From Antedon mediterranea (taxonomy: Eukaryota > Echinodermata > Crinoidea > Comatulida > Antedonidae), in the NCBI RefSeq assembly GCF_964355755.1, contig NC_092671.1, forward strand, positions 21,728,001 to 21,792,000: a DNA stretch of 64,000 nt, written 5' to 3'. Shown one piece after another: positions 35,101-49,552 of this stretch. The notes below the pieces were generated by a model that did not search any database, had not been told where the DNA came from, and saw only the letters and a program-made list of their open reading frames with translations. Numbering within the stretch: position 1 is the stretch's first letter; every line of letters starts with the position of its first letter. A program made the translations under genes and the position numbers.

Positions 35101-38100
35101 GTTAACATAAAAACACCAAAGTGCTTAGAATAGCTTCAAATCGCATTTGGAGACGTTTTAGACCATTTTGTAATTTTCGAAAAAACTTGTTAACATAAAA
35201 ACACCAAAATGTTTAGAATAGCTTCAAATCGCATTTGGAGACGTTTTAGACCATTTTGTGATTTTCGAAAAAACTTGTTAACACAAAAACACCAAAGTGA
35301 TTAGAATAGCTTCAAATCGCATTTGGAGACGTTTTAGACCATTTTGTGATTTTCGAAAAAACTTGTTAACATAAAAACACCAAAGTGATTAGAATAGCTT
35401 CAAATCGCATTTGGAGACGTTTTAGACCATTTTGTGCATTTCGATGAAACTTGGTTACGCAAAAACATCAAAGTAATAATCACATTATAAACAGTTTTAG
35501 ACCATTTTGAGCATATCGATAAAACTTTTTACACAAAACACCAAAGTGCTTAGAATAGCTTCAAATCGCATTTGGAGACGTTTTAGACCATTTTGTGATT
35601 TTCGACAAAACTTTTTCACACAAAACACCAAAGTGCTTAGAATACCTTCAAATCGCATTTGGAGACGTTTTAGACCATTTTGTGATTTTCGAAAAAACTT
35701 GTTAACATAAAAACATCAAAGTGTACAGAATAGCTTCAAATCGCATTTGGAGACGTTTTAGACCATTTTGTGATTTTCGAAAAAACTTGTTAACATAAAA
35801 ACACCAAAGTGCTTAGAATAGCTTCAAATCGCATTAGGAGACGTTTTAGACCATTTTGTTATTTTCGAAAAAACTTGTTAACATAAAAACACCAAAATGT
35901 TTAGAATAGCTTCAAATCGCATTTGTAGACGTTTTAGACCATTTTGTGATTTTCGAAAAAACTTGTTAACACAAAAACACCAAAGTGATTAGAATAGCTT
36001 CAAATCGCATTTGGAGACGTTTTAGACCATTTTGTGCATTTCGATGAAACTTGGTTACGCAAAAACATCAAAGTGCTTAAAATCACATTATAAACCGTTT
36101 TAGACCATTTTGAGCATATCGATAACACTTTTCATACAAAAACATCAAAGAGCACAATATAGCTTAATATCGTATTTAAAAACGTTTTAGACCATTTTGA
36201 GCAATTCGACAAAACTCTTTCACAAAAAACACCAAAGTGCTTAGAATAGCTTCAAATCGCATTTGGAGACGTTTTAGACCATTTTGTGATTTTCGAAAAA
36301 ACTTGTTAACATAAAAACATCAAAGGGCTAAGAATAGCTTCAAATCGCATTTGGAGACATTTTAGACCAATTAGTGATTTTCGAAAAAACTTGGTTACAC
36401 AAAAACATCAAAGTGGTTAAAATAACATTATAAACCGTTTTAGACCATTTTGAGCATTTCGATAACACTTTTCACACAAAAACATCAAAGTGCACAAAAT
36501 AGCTTAATATCGTATTTGGAAACGTTTTAGAACATTTTGTGATTTTCGAAAAAACTTGTTAACATAAAACACCAAAGTGTACAGAATAGCTTCAAATCGC
36601 ATTTGGAGACATTTTAGACCAATTTGTGATTTTCGAAAAAACTTGTTAACATAAAAACACCAAAGTGCTTAGAATACCTTCAAATCGCATTTGGAGACGT
36701 TTAAGACCATTTTGTGATTTTCGAAAAAACTTGTTAACATAAAAAAACCAAAGTGCTTAGAATAGCTTCAAATCGCATTTGGAGACGTTTTAGACCAATT
36801 TGTGATTTTCGAAAAAACTTGGTTACACAAAAACATCAAAGTGGATAAAAGCACATTATAAACCGTTTTAGACTATTTTGAGCATTTCGATAACACATTT
36901 CACACAAAAACATCAAAGAGCACAAAATAGCTTAATATCGTATTTAAAAACGTTTTAAACCATTTTGAGCATTTCGACAAAACTTTTTCACACAAAACAC
37001 CAAAGTGTACAGAATAGCTTCAAATCGCATTTGGAGACGTTTTAGACCATTTTGTGATTTTCGAAAAAACTTGTTAACATAAAAACACCAAAGTGCTTAG
37101 AATAGCTTCAAATCGCATTTGGAGACGTTTTAGACCATTTTGTGATTTTCGAAAAAACTTGTTAACATAAAAACACCAAAATGTTTAGAATAGCTTCAAA
37201 TCACATTTGGAGACGTTTTAGACCATTTTGTGATTTTCGAAAAAACTTGTTAACACAAAAACACCAAAGTGATTAGAATAGCTTCAAATCGCATTTGGAG
37301 ACGTTTTAGACCAATTTGTGCATTTCGATGAAACTTGGTTACGCAAAAACATCAAAGTGCTTAAAATCACATTATAAACCGTTTTAGACCATTTTGAGCA
37401 TATCGATAACACTTTTCACACAAAAACATCAAAGAGCACAATATAGCTTAATATCTTATTTAAAAACGTTTTAGACCATTTTGAGCATTTCGACAAAACT
37501 TTTTCACACAAAACACCAAAGTGCTTAGAATAGCTTCAAATCGCATTTGGAGACGTTTTAGACCATTTTGTGATTTTCGAAAAAACTTGTTAACATAAAA
37601 ACATCAAAGTGCTAAGAATAGCTTCAAATCGCATTTGGAGACATTTTAGACCAATTAGTGATTTTCGAAAAAACTTGGTTACACAAAAACATCAAAGTGG
37701 TTAAAATCACATTATAAACCGTTTTAGACCATTTTGAGCATTTCGATAACACTTTTCACACAAAAACATCAAAGTGCTTAGAATAGCTTCAAATCGCATT
37801 TGGAGACGTTTTAGACCATTTTGTGATTTTCGAAAAAAACTTTTTAACATAAAAACACCAAACTTCTAAGAATAGCTTCAAATCGCATATGGAGACAATT
37901 TAGACCATTTTGTGATTTTCGAAAAAACTTGTTAACATAAAAACACCAAAGTGCTAAGAATAGCTTCAAATCGCATATGGAGACAATTTAGACCATTTTG
38001 TGATTTTCGAAAAAACTTGTTAACATAAAAACACCAAAGTGCTTAGAATACCTTCAAATCGCATTTGGAGACGTTTAAGACCATTTTGTGATTTTCGAAA

Positions 38101-41100
38101 AAACTTGTTAACATAAAAACACCAAAGTGCTTAGAATAGCTTCAAATCGCATTTGGAGACGTTTTAGACCAATTTGTGATTTTCGAAAAAACTTGGTTAC
38201 ACAAAAACATCAAAGTGGATAAAAGCACATTATAAACCGTTTTAGACCATTTTGAGCATTTCGATAACACATTTCACACAAAAACATCAAAGAGCACAAA
38301 ATAGCTTAATATCGTATTTAAAAACGTTTTAAACCATTTTGAGCATTTCGACAAAACTTTTTCACACAAAACACCAAAGTGTTTAGAAAAGCTTCAAATC
38401 GCATTTGGAGACGTTTTAGACCATTTTGGGATTTTCGAAAAAACTTGTTAACATAAAAACACCAAAGTGCTTAGAATAGCTTCAAATCGCATTTGAAGAC
38501 GTTTTAGACCATTTTGTAATTTTCGAAAAAACTTGTTAACATAAAAACACCAAAATGTTTAGAATAGCTTCAAATCGCATTTGGAGACGTTTTAGACCAT
38601 TTTGTGATTTTCGAAAAAACTTGTTAACACAAAAACACCAAAGTGATTAGAATAGCTTCAAATCGCATTTGGAGACGTTTTAGACCATTTTGTGATTTTC
38701 GAAAAAACTTGTTAACATAAAAACACCAAAGTGATTAGAATAGCTTCAAATCGCATTTGGAGACGTTTTAGACCATTTTGTGCATTTCGATGAAACTTGG
38801 TTACGCAAAAACATCAAAGTAATAATCACATTATAAACAGTTTTAGACCATTTTGAGCATATCGATAAAACTTTTTACACAAAACACCAAAGTGCTTAGA
38901 ATAGCTTCAAATCGCATTTGGAGACGTTTTAGACCATTTTGTGATTTTCGACAAAACTTTTTCACACAAAACACCAAAGTGCTTAGAATACCTTCAAATC
39001 GCATTTGGAGACGTTTTAGACCATTTTGTGATTTTCGAAAAAACTTGTTAACATAAAAACATCAAAGTGTACAGATTAGCTTCAAATCGCATTTGGAGAC
39101 GTTTTAGACCATTTTGTGATTTTCGAAAAAACTTGTTAACATAAAAACACCAAAGTGCTTAGAATAGCTTCAAATCGCATTAGGAGACGTTTTAGACCAT
39201 TTTGTTATTTTCGAAAAAACTTGTTAACATAAAAACACCAAAATGTTTAGAATAGCTTCAAATCGCATTTGGAGACGTTTTAGACCATTTTGTGATTTTC
39301 GAAAAAACTTGTTAACATAAAAACACCAAAGTGCTTAGAATACCTTCAAATCGCATTTGGAGACGTTTTAGACCATTTTGTGATTTTCCAAAAAACTTGT
39401 TAACATAAAAACATCAAAGTGTACAGAATAGCTTCAAATCGCATTTGGAGACGTTTTAGACCATTTTGTGATTTTCGAAAAAACTTGTTAACATAAAAAC
39501 ACCAAAGTGCTTAGAATAGCTTCAAATCGCATTAGGAGACGTTTTAGACCATTTTGTGATTTTCGAAAAAACTTGTTAACATAAAAACACCAAAGTGCTT
39601 AGAATAGCTTCAAATCGCATTTGGAGACGTTTTAGACCATTTTGTGATTTTCGAAAAAACTTGTTAACATAAAAACACCAAAATGTTTAGAATAGCTTCA
39701 AATCACATTTGGAGACGTTTTAGACCATTTTGTGATTTTCGAAAAAACTTGTTAACACAAAAACACCAAAGTGATTAGAATAGCTTCAAATCGCATTTGG
39801 AGACGTTTTAGACCAATTTGTGCATTTCGATGAAACTTGGTTACGCAAAAACATCAAAGTGCTTAAAATCACATTATAAACCGTTTTAGACCATTTTGAG
39901 CATATCGATAACACTTTTCACACAAAAACATCAAAGAGCACAATATAGCTTAATATCTTATTTAAAAACGTTATAGACCATTTTGAGCATTTCGACAAAA
40001 CTTTTTCACACAAAACACCAAAGTGCTTAGAATAGCTTCAAATCGCATTTGGAGACGTTTTAGACCATTTTGTGATTTTCGAAAAAACTTTTTCACACAA
40101 AACACCAAAGTGCTTAGAATACCTTCAAATCGCATTTGGAGACGTTTTAGACCATTTTGTGATTTTCGAAAAAACTTGGTTACACAAAAACATCAAAGTG
40201 GTTAAAATCACATTATAAACCGTTTTAGACCATTTTGAGCATTTCGATAACACTTTTCACACAAAAACATCAAAGTGCTTAGAATAGCTTCAAATCGCAT
40301 TTGGAGACGTTTTAGACCATTTTGTGATTTTCGAAAAAAACTTTTTAACATAAAAACACCAAACTGCTAAGAATAGCTTCAAATCGCATATGGAGACAAT
40401 TTAGACCATTTTGTGATTTTCGAAAAAACTTGTTAACATAAAAACACCAAAGTGCTTAGAATACCTTCAAATCGCATTTGGAGACATTTTAGACCATTTT
40501 GTGATTTTCGAAAAAACTTGTTAACATAAAAACACCAAAGTGCTTAGAATAGCTTCAAATCGCATTTGAAGACGTTTTAGACCATTTTGTAATTTTCGAA
40601 AAAACTTGTTAACATAAAAACACCAAAATGTTTAGAATAGCTTCAAATCGCATTTGGAGACGTTTTAGACCATTTTGTGATTTTCGAAAAAACTTGTTAA
40701 CACAAAAACACCAAAGTGATTAGAATAGCTTCAAATCGCATTTGGAGACGTTTTAGACCATTTTGTGATTTTCGAAAAAACTTGTTAACATAAAAACACC
40801 AAAGTGATTAGAATAGCTTCAAATCGCATTTGGAGACGTTTTAGACCATTTTGTGCATTTCGATGAAACTTGGTTACGCAAAAACATCAAAGTAATAATC
40901 ACATTATAAACAGTTTTAGACCATTTTGAGCATATCGATAAAACTTTTTACACAAAACACCAAAGTGCTTAGAATAGCTTCAAATCGCATTTGGAGACGT
41001 TTTAGACCATTTTGTGATTTTCGACAAAACTTTTTCACACAAAACACCAAAGTGCTTAGAATACCTTCAAATCGCATTTGGAGACGTTTTAGACCATTTT

Positions 41101-42232
41101 GTGATTTTCGAAAAAACTTGTTAACATAAAAACATCAAAGTGTACAGATTAGCTTCAAATCGCATTTGGAGACGTTTTAGACCATTTTGTGATTTTCGAA
41201 AAAACTTGTTAACATAAAAACACCAAAGTGCTTAGAATAGCTTCAAATCGCATTAGGAGACGTTTTAGACCATTTTGTTATTTTCGAAAAAACTTGTTAA
41301 CATAAAAACACCAAAATGTTTAGAATAGCTTCAAATCGCATTTGGAGACGTTTTAGACCATTTTGTGATTTTCGAAAAAACTTGTTAACATAAAAACACC
41401 AAAGTGCTTAGAATACCTTCAAATCGCATTTGGAGACGTTTTAGACCATTTTGTGATTTTCCAAAAAACTTGTTAACATAAAAACATCAAAGTGTACAGA
41501 ATAGCTTCAAATCGCATTTGGAGACGTTTTAGACCATTTTGTGATTTTCGAAAAAACTTGTTAACATAAAAACACCAAAGTGCTTAGAATAGCTTCAAAT
41601 CGCATTAGGAGACGTTTTAGACCATTTTGTGATTTTCGAAAAAACTTGTTAACATAAAAACACCAAAGTGCTTAGAATAGCTTCAAATCGCATTTGGAGA
41701 CGTTTTAGACCATTTTGTGATTTTCGAAAAAACTTGTTAACATAAAAACACCAAAATGTTTAGAATAGCTTCAAATCACATTTGGAGACGTTTTAGACCA
41801 TTTTGTGATTTTCGAAAAAACTTGTTAACACAAAAACACCAAAGTGATTAGAATAGCTTCAAATCGCATTTGGAGACGTTTTAGACCAATTTGTGCATTT
41901 CGATGAAACTTGGTTACGCAAAAACATCAAAGTGCTTAAAATCACATTATAAACCGTTTTAGACCATTTTGAGCATATCGATAACACTTTTCACACAAAA
42001 ACATCAAAGAGCACAATATAGCTTAATATCTTATTTAAAAACGTTATAGACCATTTTGAGCATTTCGACAAAACTTTTTCACACAAAACACCAAAGTGCT
42101 TAGAATAGCTTCAAATCGCATTTGGAGACGTTTTAGACCATTTTGTGATTTTCGAAAAAACTTTTTCACACAAAACACCAAAGTGCTTAGAATACCTTCA
42201 AATCGCATTTGGAGACGTTTTAGACCATTTTG
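29177..42232 (+). repeat. Inverted segmental duplication, arm 2 (10.8 kb without the 2231-bp duplication)
   Basis: Partner of 8099-20570. The length 13056 minus 2231 gives 10825, the same as the other arm after removing its transposon (12472 minus 1647). At the position corresponding to the transposon (about 41803) the satellite is uninterrupted and reads CATTTTGTGATT, so this is an empty site. Confidence 0.9.
30150..34611 (+). repeat. 2231-bp tandem duplication, two copies
   Basis: Copy 1 is about 30150-32380 and copy 2 about 32381-34611. Rare variants are repeated at the exact offset: TCAAAGTCCTTAG (30731 and 32962), GATTTTCCAAAAAAC (30876 and 33107), ACCTTCATATCGC and CTTCAATTCGC. The inverted arm in block 2 contains this segment once, so the duplication arose after the inverted duplication, or was lost from the other arm. 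Confidence 0.85.
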
Positions 42233-44310
42233 TGATTTTCGAAAAAACTTGGTTACACAAAAACATCAAAGTGGTTAAAATCACATTATAAACCGTTTTA
42301 GACCATTTTGAGCATTTCGATAACACTTTTCACACAAAAACATCAAAGTGCTTAGAATAGCTTCAAATCGCATTTGGAGACGTTTTAGACCATTTTGTGA
42401 TTTTCGAAAAAAACTTTTTAACATAAAAACACCAAACTGCTAAGAATAGCTTCAAATCGCATATGGAGACAATTTAGACCATTTTGTGATTTTCGAAAAA
42501 ACTTGTTAACATAAAAACACCAAAGTGCTTAGAATACCTTCAAATCGCATTTGGAGACATTTTAGACCATTTTGTGATTTTCGAAAAAACTTGTTAACAT
42601 AAAAACACCAAAGTGCTTAGAATAGCTTCAAATCGCATTTGAAGACGTTTTAGACCATTTTGTAATTTTCGAAAAAACTTGTTAACATAAAAACACCAAA
42701 ATGTTTAGAATAGCTTCAAATCGCATTTGGAGACGTTTTAGACCATTTTGTGATTTTCGAAAAAACTTGTTAACACAAAAACACCAAAGTGATTAGAATA
42801 GCTTCAAATCGCATTTGGAGACGTTTTAGACCATTTTGTGATTTTCGAAAAAACTTGTTAACATAAAAACACCAAAGTGATTAGAATAGCTTCAAATCGC
42901 ATTTGGAGACGTTTTAGACCATTTTGTGCATTTCGATGAAACTTGGTTACGCAAAAACATCAAAGTAATAATCACATTATAAACAGTTTTAGACCATTTT
43001 GAGCATATCGATAAAACTTTTTACACAAAACACCAAAGTGCTTAGAATAGCTTCAAATCGCATTTGGAGACGTTTTAGACCATTTTGTGATTTTCGACAA
43101 AACTTTTTCACACAAAACACCAAAGTGCTTAGAATACCTTCAAATCGCATTTGGAGACGTTTTAGACCATTTTGTGATTTTCGAAAAAACTTGTTAACAT
43201 AAAAACATCAAAGTGTACAGATTAGCTTCAAATCGCATTTGGAGACGTTTTAGACCATTTTGTGATTTTCGAAAAAACTTGTTAACATAAAAACACCAAA
43301 GTGCTTAGAATAGCTTCAAATCGCATTAGGAGACGTTTTAGACCATTTTGTTATTTTCGAAAAAACTTGTTAACATAAAAACACCAAAATGTTTAGAATA
43401 GCTTCAAATCGCATTTGGAGACGTTTTAGACCATTTTGTGATTTTCGAAAAAACTTGTTAACATAAAAACACCAAAGTGCTTAGAATACCTTCAAATCGC
43501 ATTTGGAGACGTTTTAGACCATTTTGTGATTTTCCAAAAAACTTGTTAACATAAAAACATCAAAGTGTACAGAATAGCTTCAAATCGCATTTGGAGACGT
43601 TTTAGACCATTTTGTGATTTTCGAAAAAACTTGTTAACATAAAAACACCAAAGTGCTTAGAATAGCTTCAAATCGCATTAGGAGACGTTTTAGACCATTT
43701 TGTGATTTTCGAAAAAACTTGTTAACATAAAAACACCAAAGTGCTTAGAATAGCTTCAAATCGCATTTGGAGACGTTTTAGACCATTTTGTGATTTTCGA
43801 AAAAACTTGTTAACATAAAAACACCAAAATGTTTAGAATAGCTTCAAATCACATTTGGAGACGTTTTAGACCATTTTGTGATTTTCGAAAAAACTTGTTA
43901 ACACAAAAACACCAAAGTGATTAGAATAGCTTCAAATCGCATTTGGAGACGTTTTAGACCAATTTGTGCATTTCGATGAAACTTGGTTACGCAAAAACAT
44001 CAAAGTGCTTAAAATCACATTATAAACCGTTTTAGACCATTTTGAGCATATCGATAACACTTTTCACACAAAAACATCAAAGAGCACAATATAGCTTAAT
44101 ATCTTATTTAAAAACGTTTTAGACCATTTTGAGCATTTCGACAAAACTTTTTCACACAAAACACCAAAGTGCTTAGAATAGCTTCAAATCGCATTTGGAG
44201 ACGTTTTAGACCATTTTGTGATTTTCGAAAAAACTTTTTCACACAAAACACCAAAGTGCTTAGAATACCTTCAAATCGCATTTGGAGACGTTTTAGACCA
44301 TTTTGTGATT
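38440..44310 (+). repeat. 2073-bp higher-order repeat, about 2.8 tandem copies
   Basis: Landmarks recur at exactly 2073 bp: 38853, 40926 and 42999 for one variant monomer pair, 40023 and 42096 for another, and GAAGACG at 38495 and 40568. Copies run about 38440-40512, 40513-42585 and 42586 to about 44310; the last breaks off where GGTTACAC is replaced by TGTTAACAT. The mirror arm holds the first two copies at 10849 and 12922. Confidence 0.85.
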
Positions 44311-46559
44311 TTCGAAAAAACTTGTTAACATAAAAACATCAAAGTGTACAGAATAGCTTCAAATCGCATTTGGAGACGTTTTAGACCATTTTGTGATTTT
44401 CGAAAAAACTTGTTAACATAAAAACACCAAAGTGCTTAGAATAGCTTCAAATCGCATTAGGAGACGTTTTAGACCATTTTGTGATTTTCGAAAAAACTTG
44501 TTAACACAAAAACACCAAAGTGCTTAGAATAGCTTCAAATCGCATTTGGAGACGTTTTAGACCATTTTGTGATTTTCGAAAAAACTTGTTAACATTAAAA
44601 CACCAAAATGTTTAGAATAGCTTCAAATCGCATTTGGAGACGTTTTAGACCATTTTGTGATTTTCGAAAAAACTTGTTAACACAAAAACACCAAAGTGAT
44701 TAGAATAGCTTCAAATCGCATTTGGAGACGTTTTAGACCATTTTGTGCATTTCGATGAAACTTGGTTACGGAAAAACATCAAAGTGCTTAAAATCACATT
44801 ATAAACCGTTTTAGACCATTTTGAGCATATCGATAACACTTTTTACACAAAAACATCAAAGAGCACAATATAGCTTAATATCGTATTTAAAAACGTTTTA
44901 GACCATTTTGAGCATTTCGACAAAACTTTTTCACACAAAACACCAAAGTGCTTAGAATAGCTTCAAATCGCATTTGGAGACGTTTTAGACCATTTTGTGA
45001 TTTTCGAAAAAACTTGTTAACATAAAAACATCAAAGGGCTAAGAATAGCTTCAAATCGCATTTGGAGACATTTTAGACCAATTAGTGATTTTCGAAAAAA
45101 CTTGGTTACACAAAAACATCAAAGTGGTTAAAATCACATTATAAACCGTTTTAGACCATTTTGAGCATTTCGATAACACTTTTTACACAAAAACATCAAA
45201 GTGCTTAGAATAGCTTCAAATCGCATTTGGAGACGTTTTAGACCATTTTGTGATTTTCGAAAAAAACTTTTTAACATAAAAACACCAAACTGCTAAGAAT
45301 AGCTTCAAATCGCATATGGAGACAATTTAGACCATTTTGTGATTTTCGAAAAAACTTGTTAACATAAAAACACCAAAGTGCTTAGAATACCTTCAAATCG
45401 CATTTGGAGACGTTTTAGACCATTTTGTGATTTTCCAAAAAACTTGTTAACATAAAAACATCAAAGTGTACAGAATAGCTTCAAATCGCATTTGGAGACG
45501 TTTTAGACCATTTTGTGATTTTCGAAAAAACTTGTTAACATAAAAACACCAAAGTGCTTAGAATAGCTTCAAATCGCATTAGGAGACGTTTTAGACCATT
45601 TTGTGATTTTCGAAAAAACTTGTTAACATAAAAACACCAAAGTGCTTAGAATAGCTTCAAATCGCATTTGGAGACGTTTTAGACCATTTTGTGATTTTCG
45701 AAAAAACTTGTTAACATAAAAACACCAAAATGTTTAGAATAGCTTCAAATCACATTTGGAGACGTTTTAGACCATTTTGTGATTTTCGAAAAAACTTGTT
45801 AACACAAAAACACCAAAGTGATTAGAATAGCTTCAAATCGCATTTGGAGACGTTTTAGACCAATTTGTGCATTTCGATGAAACTTGGTTACGCAAAAACA
45901 TCAAAGTGCTTAAAATCACATTATAAACCGTTTTAGACCATTTTGAGCATATCGATAACACTTTTCACACAAAAACATCAAAGAGCACAATATAGCTTAA
46001 TATCTTATTTAAAAACGTTTTAGACCATTTTGAGCATTTCGACAAAACTTTTTCACACAAAACACCAAAGTGCTTAGAATAGCTTCAAATCGCATTTGGA
46101 GACGTTTTAGACCATTTTGTGATTTTCGAAAAAACTTGTTAACATAAAAACATCAAAGTGCTAAGAATAGCTTCAAATCGCATTTGGAGACATTTTAGAC
46201 CAATTAGTGATTTTCGAAAAAACTTGGTTACACAAAAACATCAAAGTGGTTAAAATCACATTATAAACCGTTTTAGACCATTTTGAGCATTTCGATAACA
46301 CTTTTCACACAAAAACATCAAAGTGCTTAGAATAGCTTCAAATCGCATTTGGAGACGTTTTAGACCATTTTGTGATTTTCGAAAAAAACTTTTTAACATA
46401 AAAACACCAAACTGCTAAGAATAGCTTCAAATCGCATATGGAGACAATTTAGACCATTTTGTGATTTTCGAAAAAACTTGTTAACATAAAAACACCAAAG
46501 TGCTTAGAATACCTTCAAATCGCATTTGGAGACATTTTAGACCATTTTGTGATTTTCGA

Positions 46560-46835
46560 AAAAACTTGTTAACATAAAAACATCAAAGTGCTAAGAATAG
46601 CTTCCAATCGCATTTGGAGACGTTTTAGACCATTTTGTGATTTTCGAAAACAACTTGTTAACATAAAAACACCAAAGTGCTTAGAATACCTTCAAATCGC
46701 ATTTGGAGACATTTTAGACCATTTTGTGATTTTCGAAAAAACTTGTTAACATAAAAACATCAAAGTGCTAAGAATAGCTTCCAATCGCATTTGGAGACGT
46801 TTTAGACCATTTTGTGATTTTCGAAAACAACTTGT
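46560..46835 (+). repeat. Local 176-bp (two-monomer) duplication
   Basis: The pair of monomers containing GTGCTAAGAATAGCTTCCAA and GAAAACAACTTG occurs twice in succession, 176 bp apart. It is an example of the smallest step of unequal exchange in this array. Confidence 0.7.
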
Positions 46836-49390
46836 TAACATAAAAACACCAAAGTGCTTAGAATAGCTTCAAATCGCATTTGGAGACGTTTTAGACCAAT
46901 TTGTGATTTTCGAAAAAACTTGGTTACACAAAAACATCAAAGTGGATAAAATCACATTATAAACCGTTTTAGACCATTTTGAGCATTTCGATAACACATT
47001 TCACACAAAAACATCAAAGAGCACAAAATAGCTTAATATCGTATTTAAAAACGTTTTAAACCATTTTGAGCATTTCGACAAAACTTTTTCACACAAAACA
47101 CCAAAGTGTACAGAATAGCTTCAAATCGCATTTGGAGACGTTTTAGACCATTTTGTGATTTTCGAAAAAACTTGTTAATATAAAAACACCAAAGTACTTA
47201 GAATAGCTTCAAATCGCATTTGGAGACGTTGTAGACCATTTTGTGATTTTCGAAAAAACTTGTTAACATAAAAACACCAAAGTTTACAGAATAGCTTCAA
47301 ATCGCATTTGGAGACGTTTTAGACAATTTTGTGCATTTCGATGAAACTTGGTTACACAAAAACATCAAAGTGCTTAAAATCACATTATAAACCGTTTTAG
47401 ACCATTTGAGCATTTCCATAACACTTTTCACACAAAAACATCAAAGGGCACAATATAGCTTAATATCCTATTTAAAAACGTTTTAGACCATTTTGAGCAT
47501 TTCGACAAAACTTTTTCACACAAAACACCAAAGTGCTTAGAATACCTTCAAATCGCATTTGGAGACGTTTTAGACCATTTTGTGATTTTCGAAAAAACTT
47601 GTTAACATAAAAACACCAAAGTGCTAAGAATAGCTTCAAATCGCATTTGGAGACATTTTAGACCAATTTGTGATTTTCGAAAAAACTTGGTTACACAAAA
47701 ACATCAAAGTGCTTAAAATCACATTATAAAACCGTTTTAGACCATTTTGAGCATTTCGATAACACTTTTCACACAAAAACATCAAAGAGCATAAAATAGG
47801 TTAATATCGTATTTAAAAACGTTTTAGACCATTTTGAGCATTTCGACAAAACTTTTTCACACAAAACACCAAAGTGTACAGAATAGCTTAATATCGTATT
47901 TAAAAACGTTTTAGACCATTTTGTGATTTTCGAAAAAACTTGTTAACATAAAAACACCAAAATGTTTAGAATAGCTTCAAATTGCATTAGGAGACGTTTT
48001 AGACCATTTTGTGATTTTCGAAAAAACTTGTTAACACAAAAACACCAAAGTGATTAGAATAGCTTCAAATCGCATTTGGAGACGTTTTAGACCATTTTGT
48101 GATTTTCGAAAACAACTTGTTAACATAAAAACACCAAAGTGCTTAGAATAGCTTCAAATCGCATTTGGAGACGTTTTAGACCAATTTGTGATTTTCGAAA
48201 AAACTTGGTTACACAAAAACATCAAAGTGGATAAAATCACATTATAAACCGTTTTAGACCATTTTGAGCATTTCGATAACACATTTCACACAAAAACATC
48301 AAAGAGCACAAAATAGCTTAATATCGTATTTAAAAACGTTTTAAACCATTTTGAGCATTTCGACAAAACTTTTTCACACAAAACACCAAAGTGTACAGAA
48401 TAGCTTCAAATCGCATTTGGAGACGTTTTAGACCATTTTGTGATTTTCGAAAAAACTTGTTAATATAAAAACACCAAAGTACTTAGAATAGCTTCAAATC
48501 GCATTTGGAGACGTTGTAGACCATTTTGTGATTTTCGAAAAAACTTGTTAACATAAAAACACCAAAGTTTACAGAATAGCTTCAAATCGCATTTGGAGAC
48601 GTTTTAGACAATTTTGTGCATTTCGATGAAACTTGGTTACACAAAAACATCAAAGTGCTTAAAATCACATTATAAACCGTTTTAGACCATTTGAGCATTT
48701 CCATAACACTTTTCACACAAAAACATCAAAGGGCACAATATAGCTTAATATCCTATTTAAAAACGTTTTAGACCATTTTGAGCATTTCGACAAAACTTTT
48801 TCACACAAAACACCAAAGTGCTTAGAATACCTTCAAATCGCATTTGGAGACGTTTTAGACCATTTTGTGATTTTCGAAAAAACTTGTTAACATAAAAACA
48901 CCAAAGTGCTAAGAATAGCTTCAAATCGCATTTGGAGACATTTTAGACCAATTTGTGATTTTCGAAAAAACTTGGTTACACAAAAACATCAAAGTGCTTA
49001 AAATCACATTATAAAACCGTTTTAGACCATTTTGAGCATTTCGATAACACTTTTCACACAAAAACATCAAAGAGCATAAAATAGGTTAATATCGTATTTA
49101 AAAACGTTTTAGACCATTTTGAGCATTTCGACAAAACTTTTTCACACAAAACACCAAAGTGTACAGAATAGCTTAATATCGTATTTAAAAACGTTTTAGA
49201 CCATTTTGTGATTTTCGAAAAAACTTGTTAACATAAAAACACCAAAATGTTTAGAATAGCTTCAAATTGCATTTGGAGACGTTTTAGACCATTTTGTGAT
49301 TTTCGAAAAAACTTGTTAACACAAAAACACCAAAGTGATTAGAATAGCTTCAAATCGCATTTGGAGACGTTTTAGACCATTTTGTGATTT
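46785..49390 (+). repeat. 1285-bp tandem duplication, two copies
   Basis: Landmarks at an offset of 1285: CGAAAACAACTTG (46822 and 48107), GCACAAAATAGC (47021 and 48306), GCATAAAATAGG (47789 and 49074). Both copies hold the unusual GACGTTGTAGACC variant and the ATAAAACCG variant with an extra A in class C. The copy 1 variant AATTGCATTAGG reads AATTGCATTTGG in copy 2. Much of the unit recurs once more at about 51935-53150. Confidence 0.8.
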
Positions 49391-49552
49391 TCGAAAAAAC
49401 TTGTTAACATAAAAACACCAAAGTGATTAGAATAGCTTCAAATCGCATTTGGAGACGTTTTAGACCAATTTGTGCATTTCGATGAAACTTGGTTACGCAA
49501 AAACATCAAAGTGCTTAAAATCACATTATAAACCGTTTTAGACCATTTTGAG

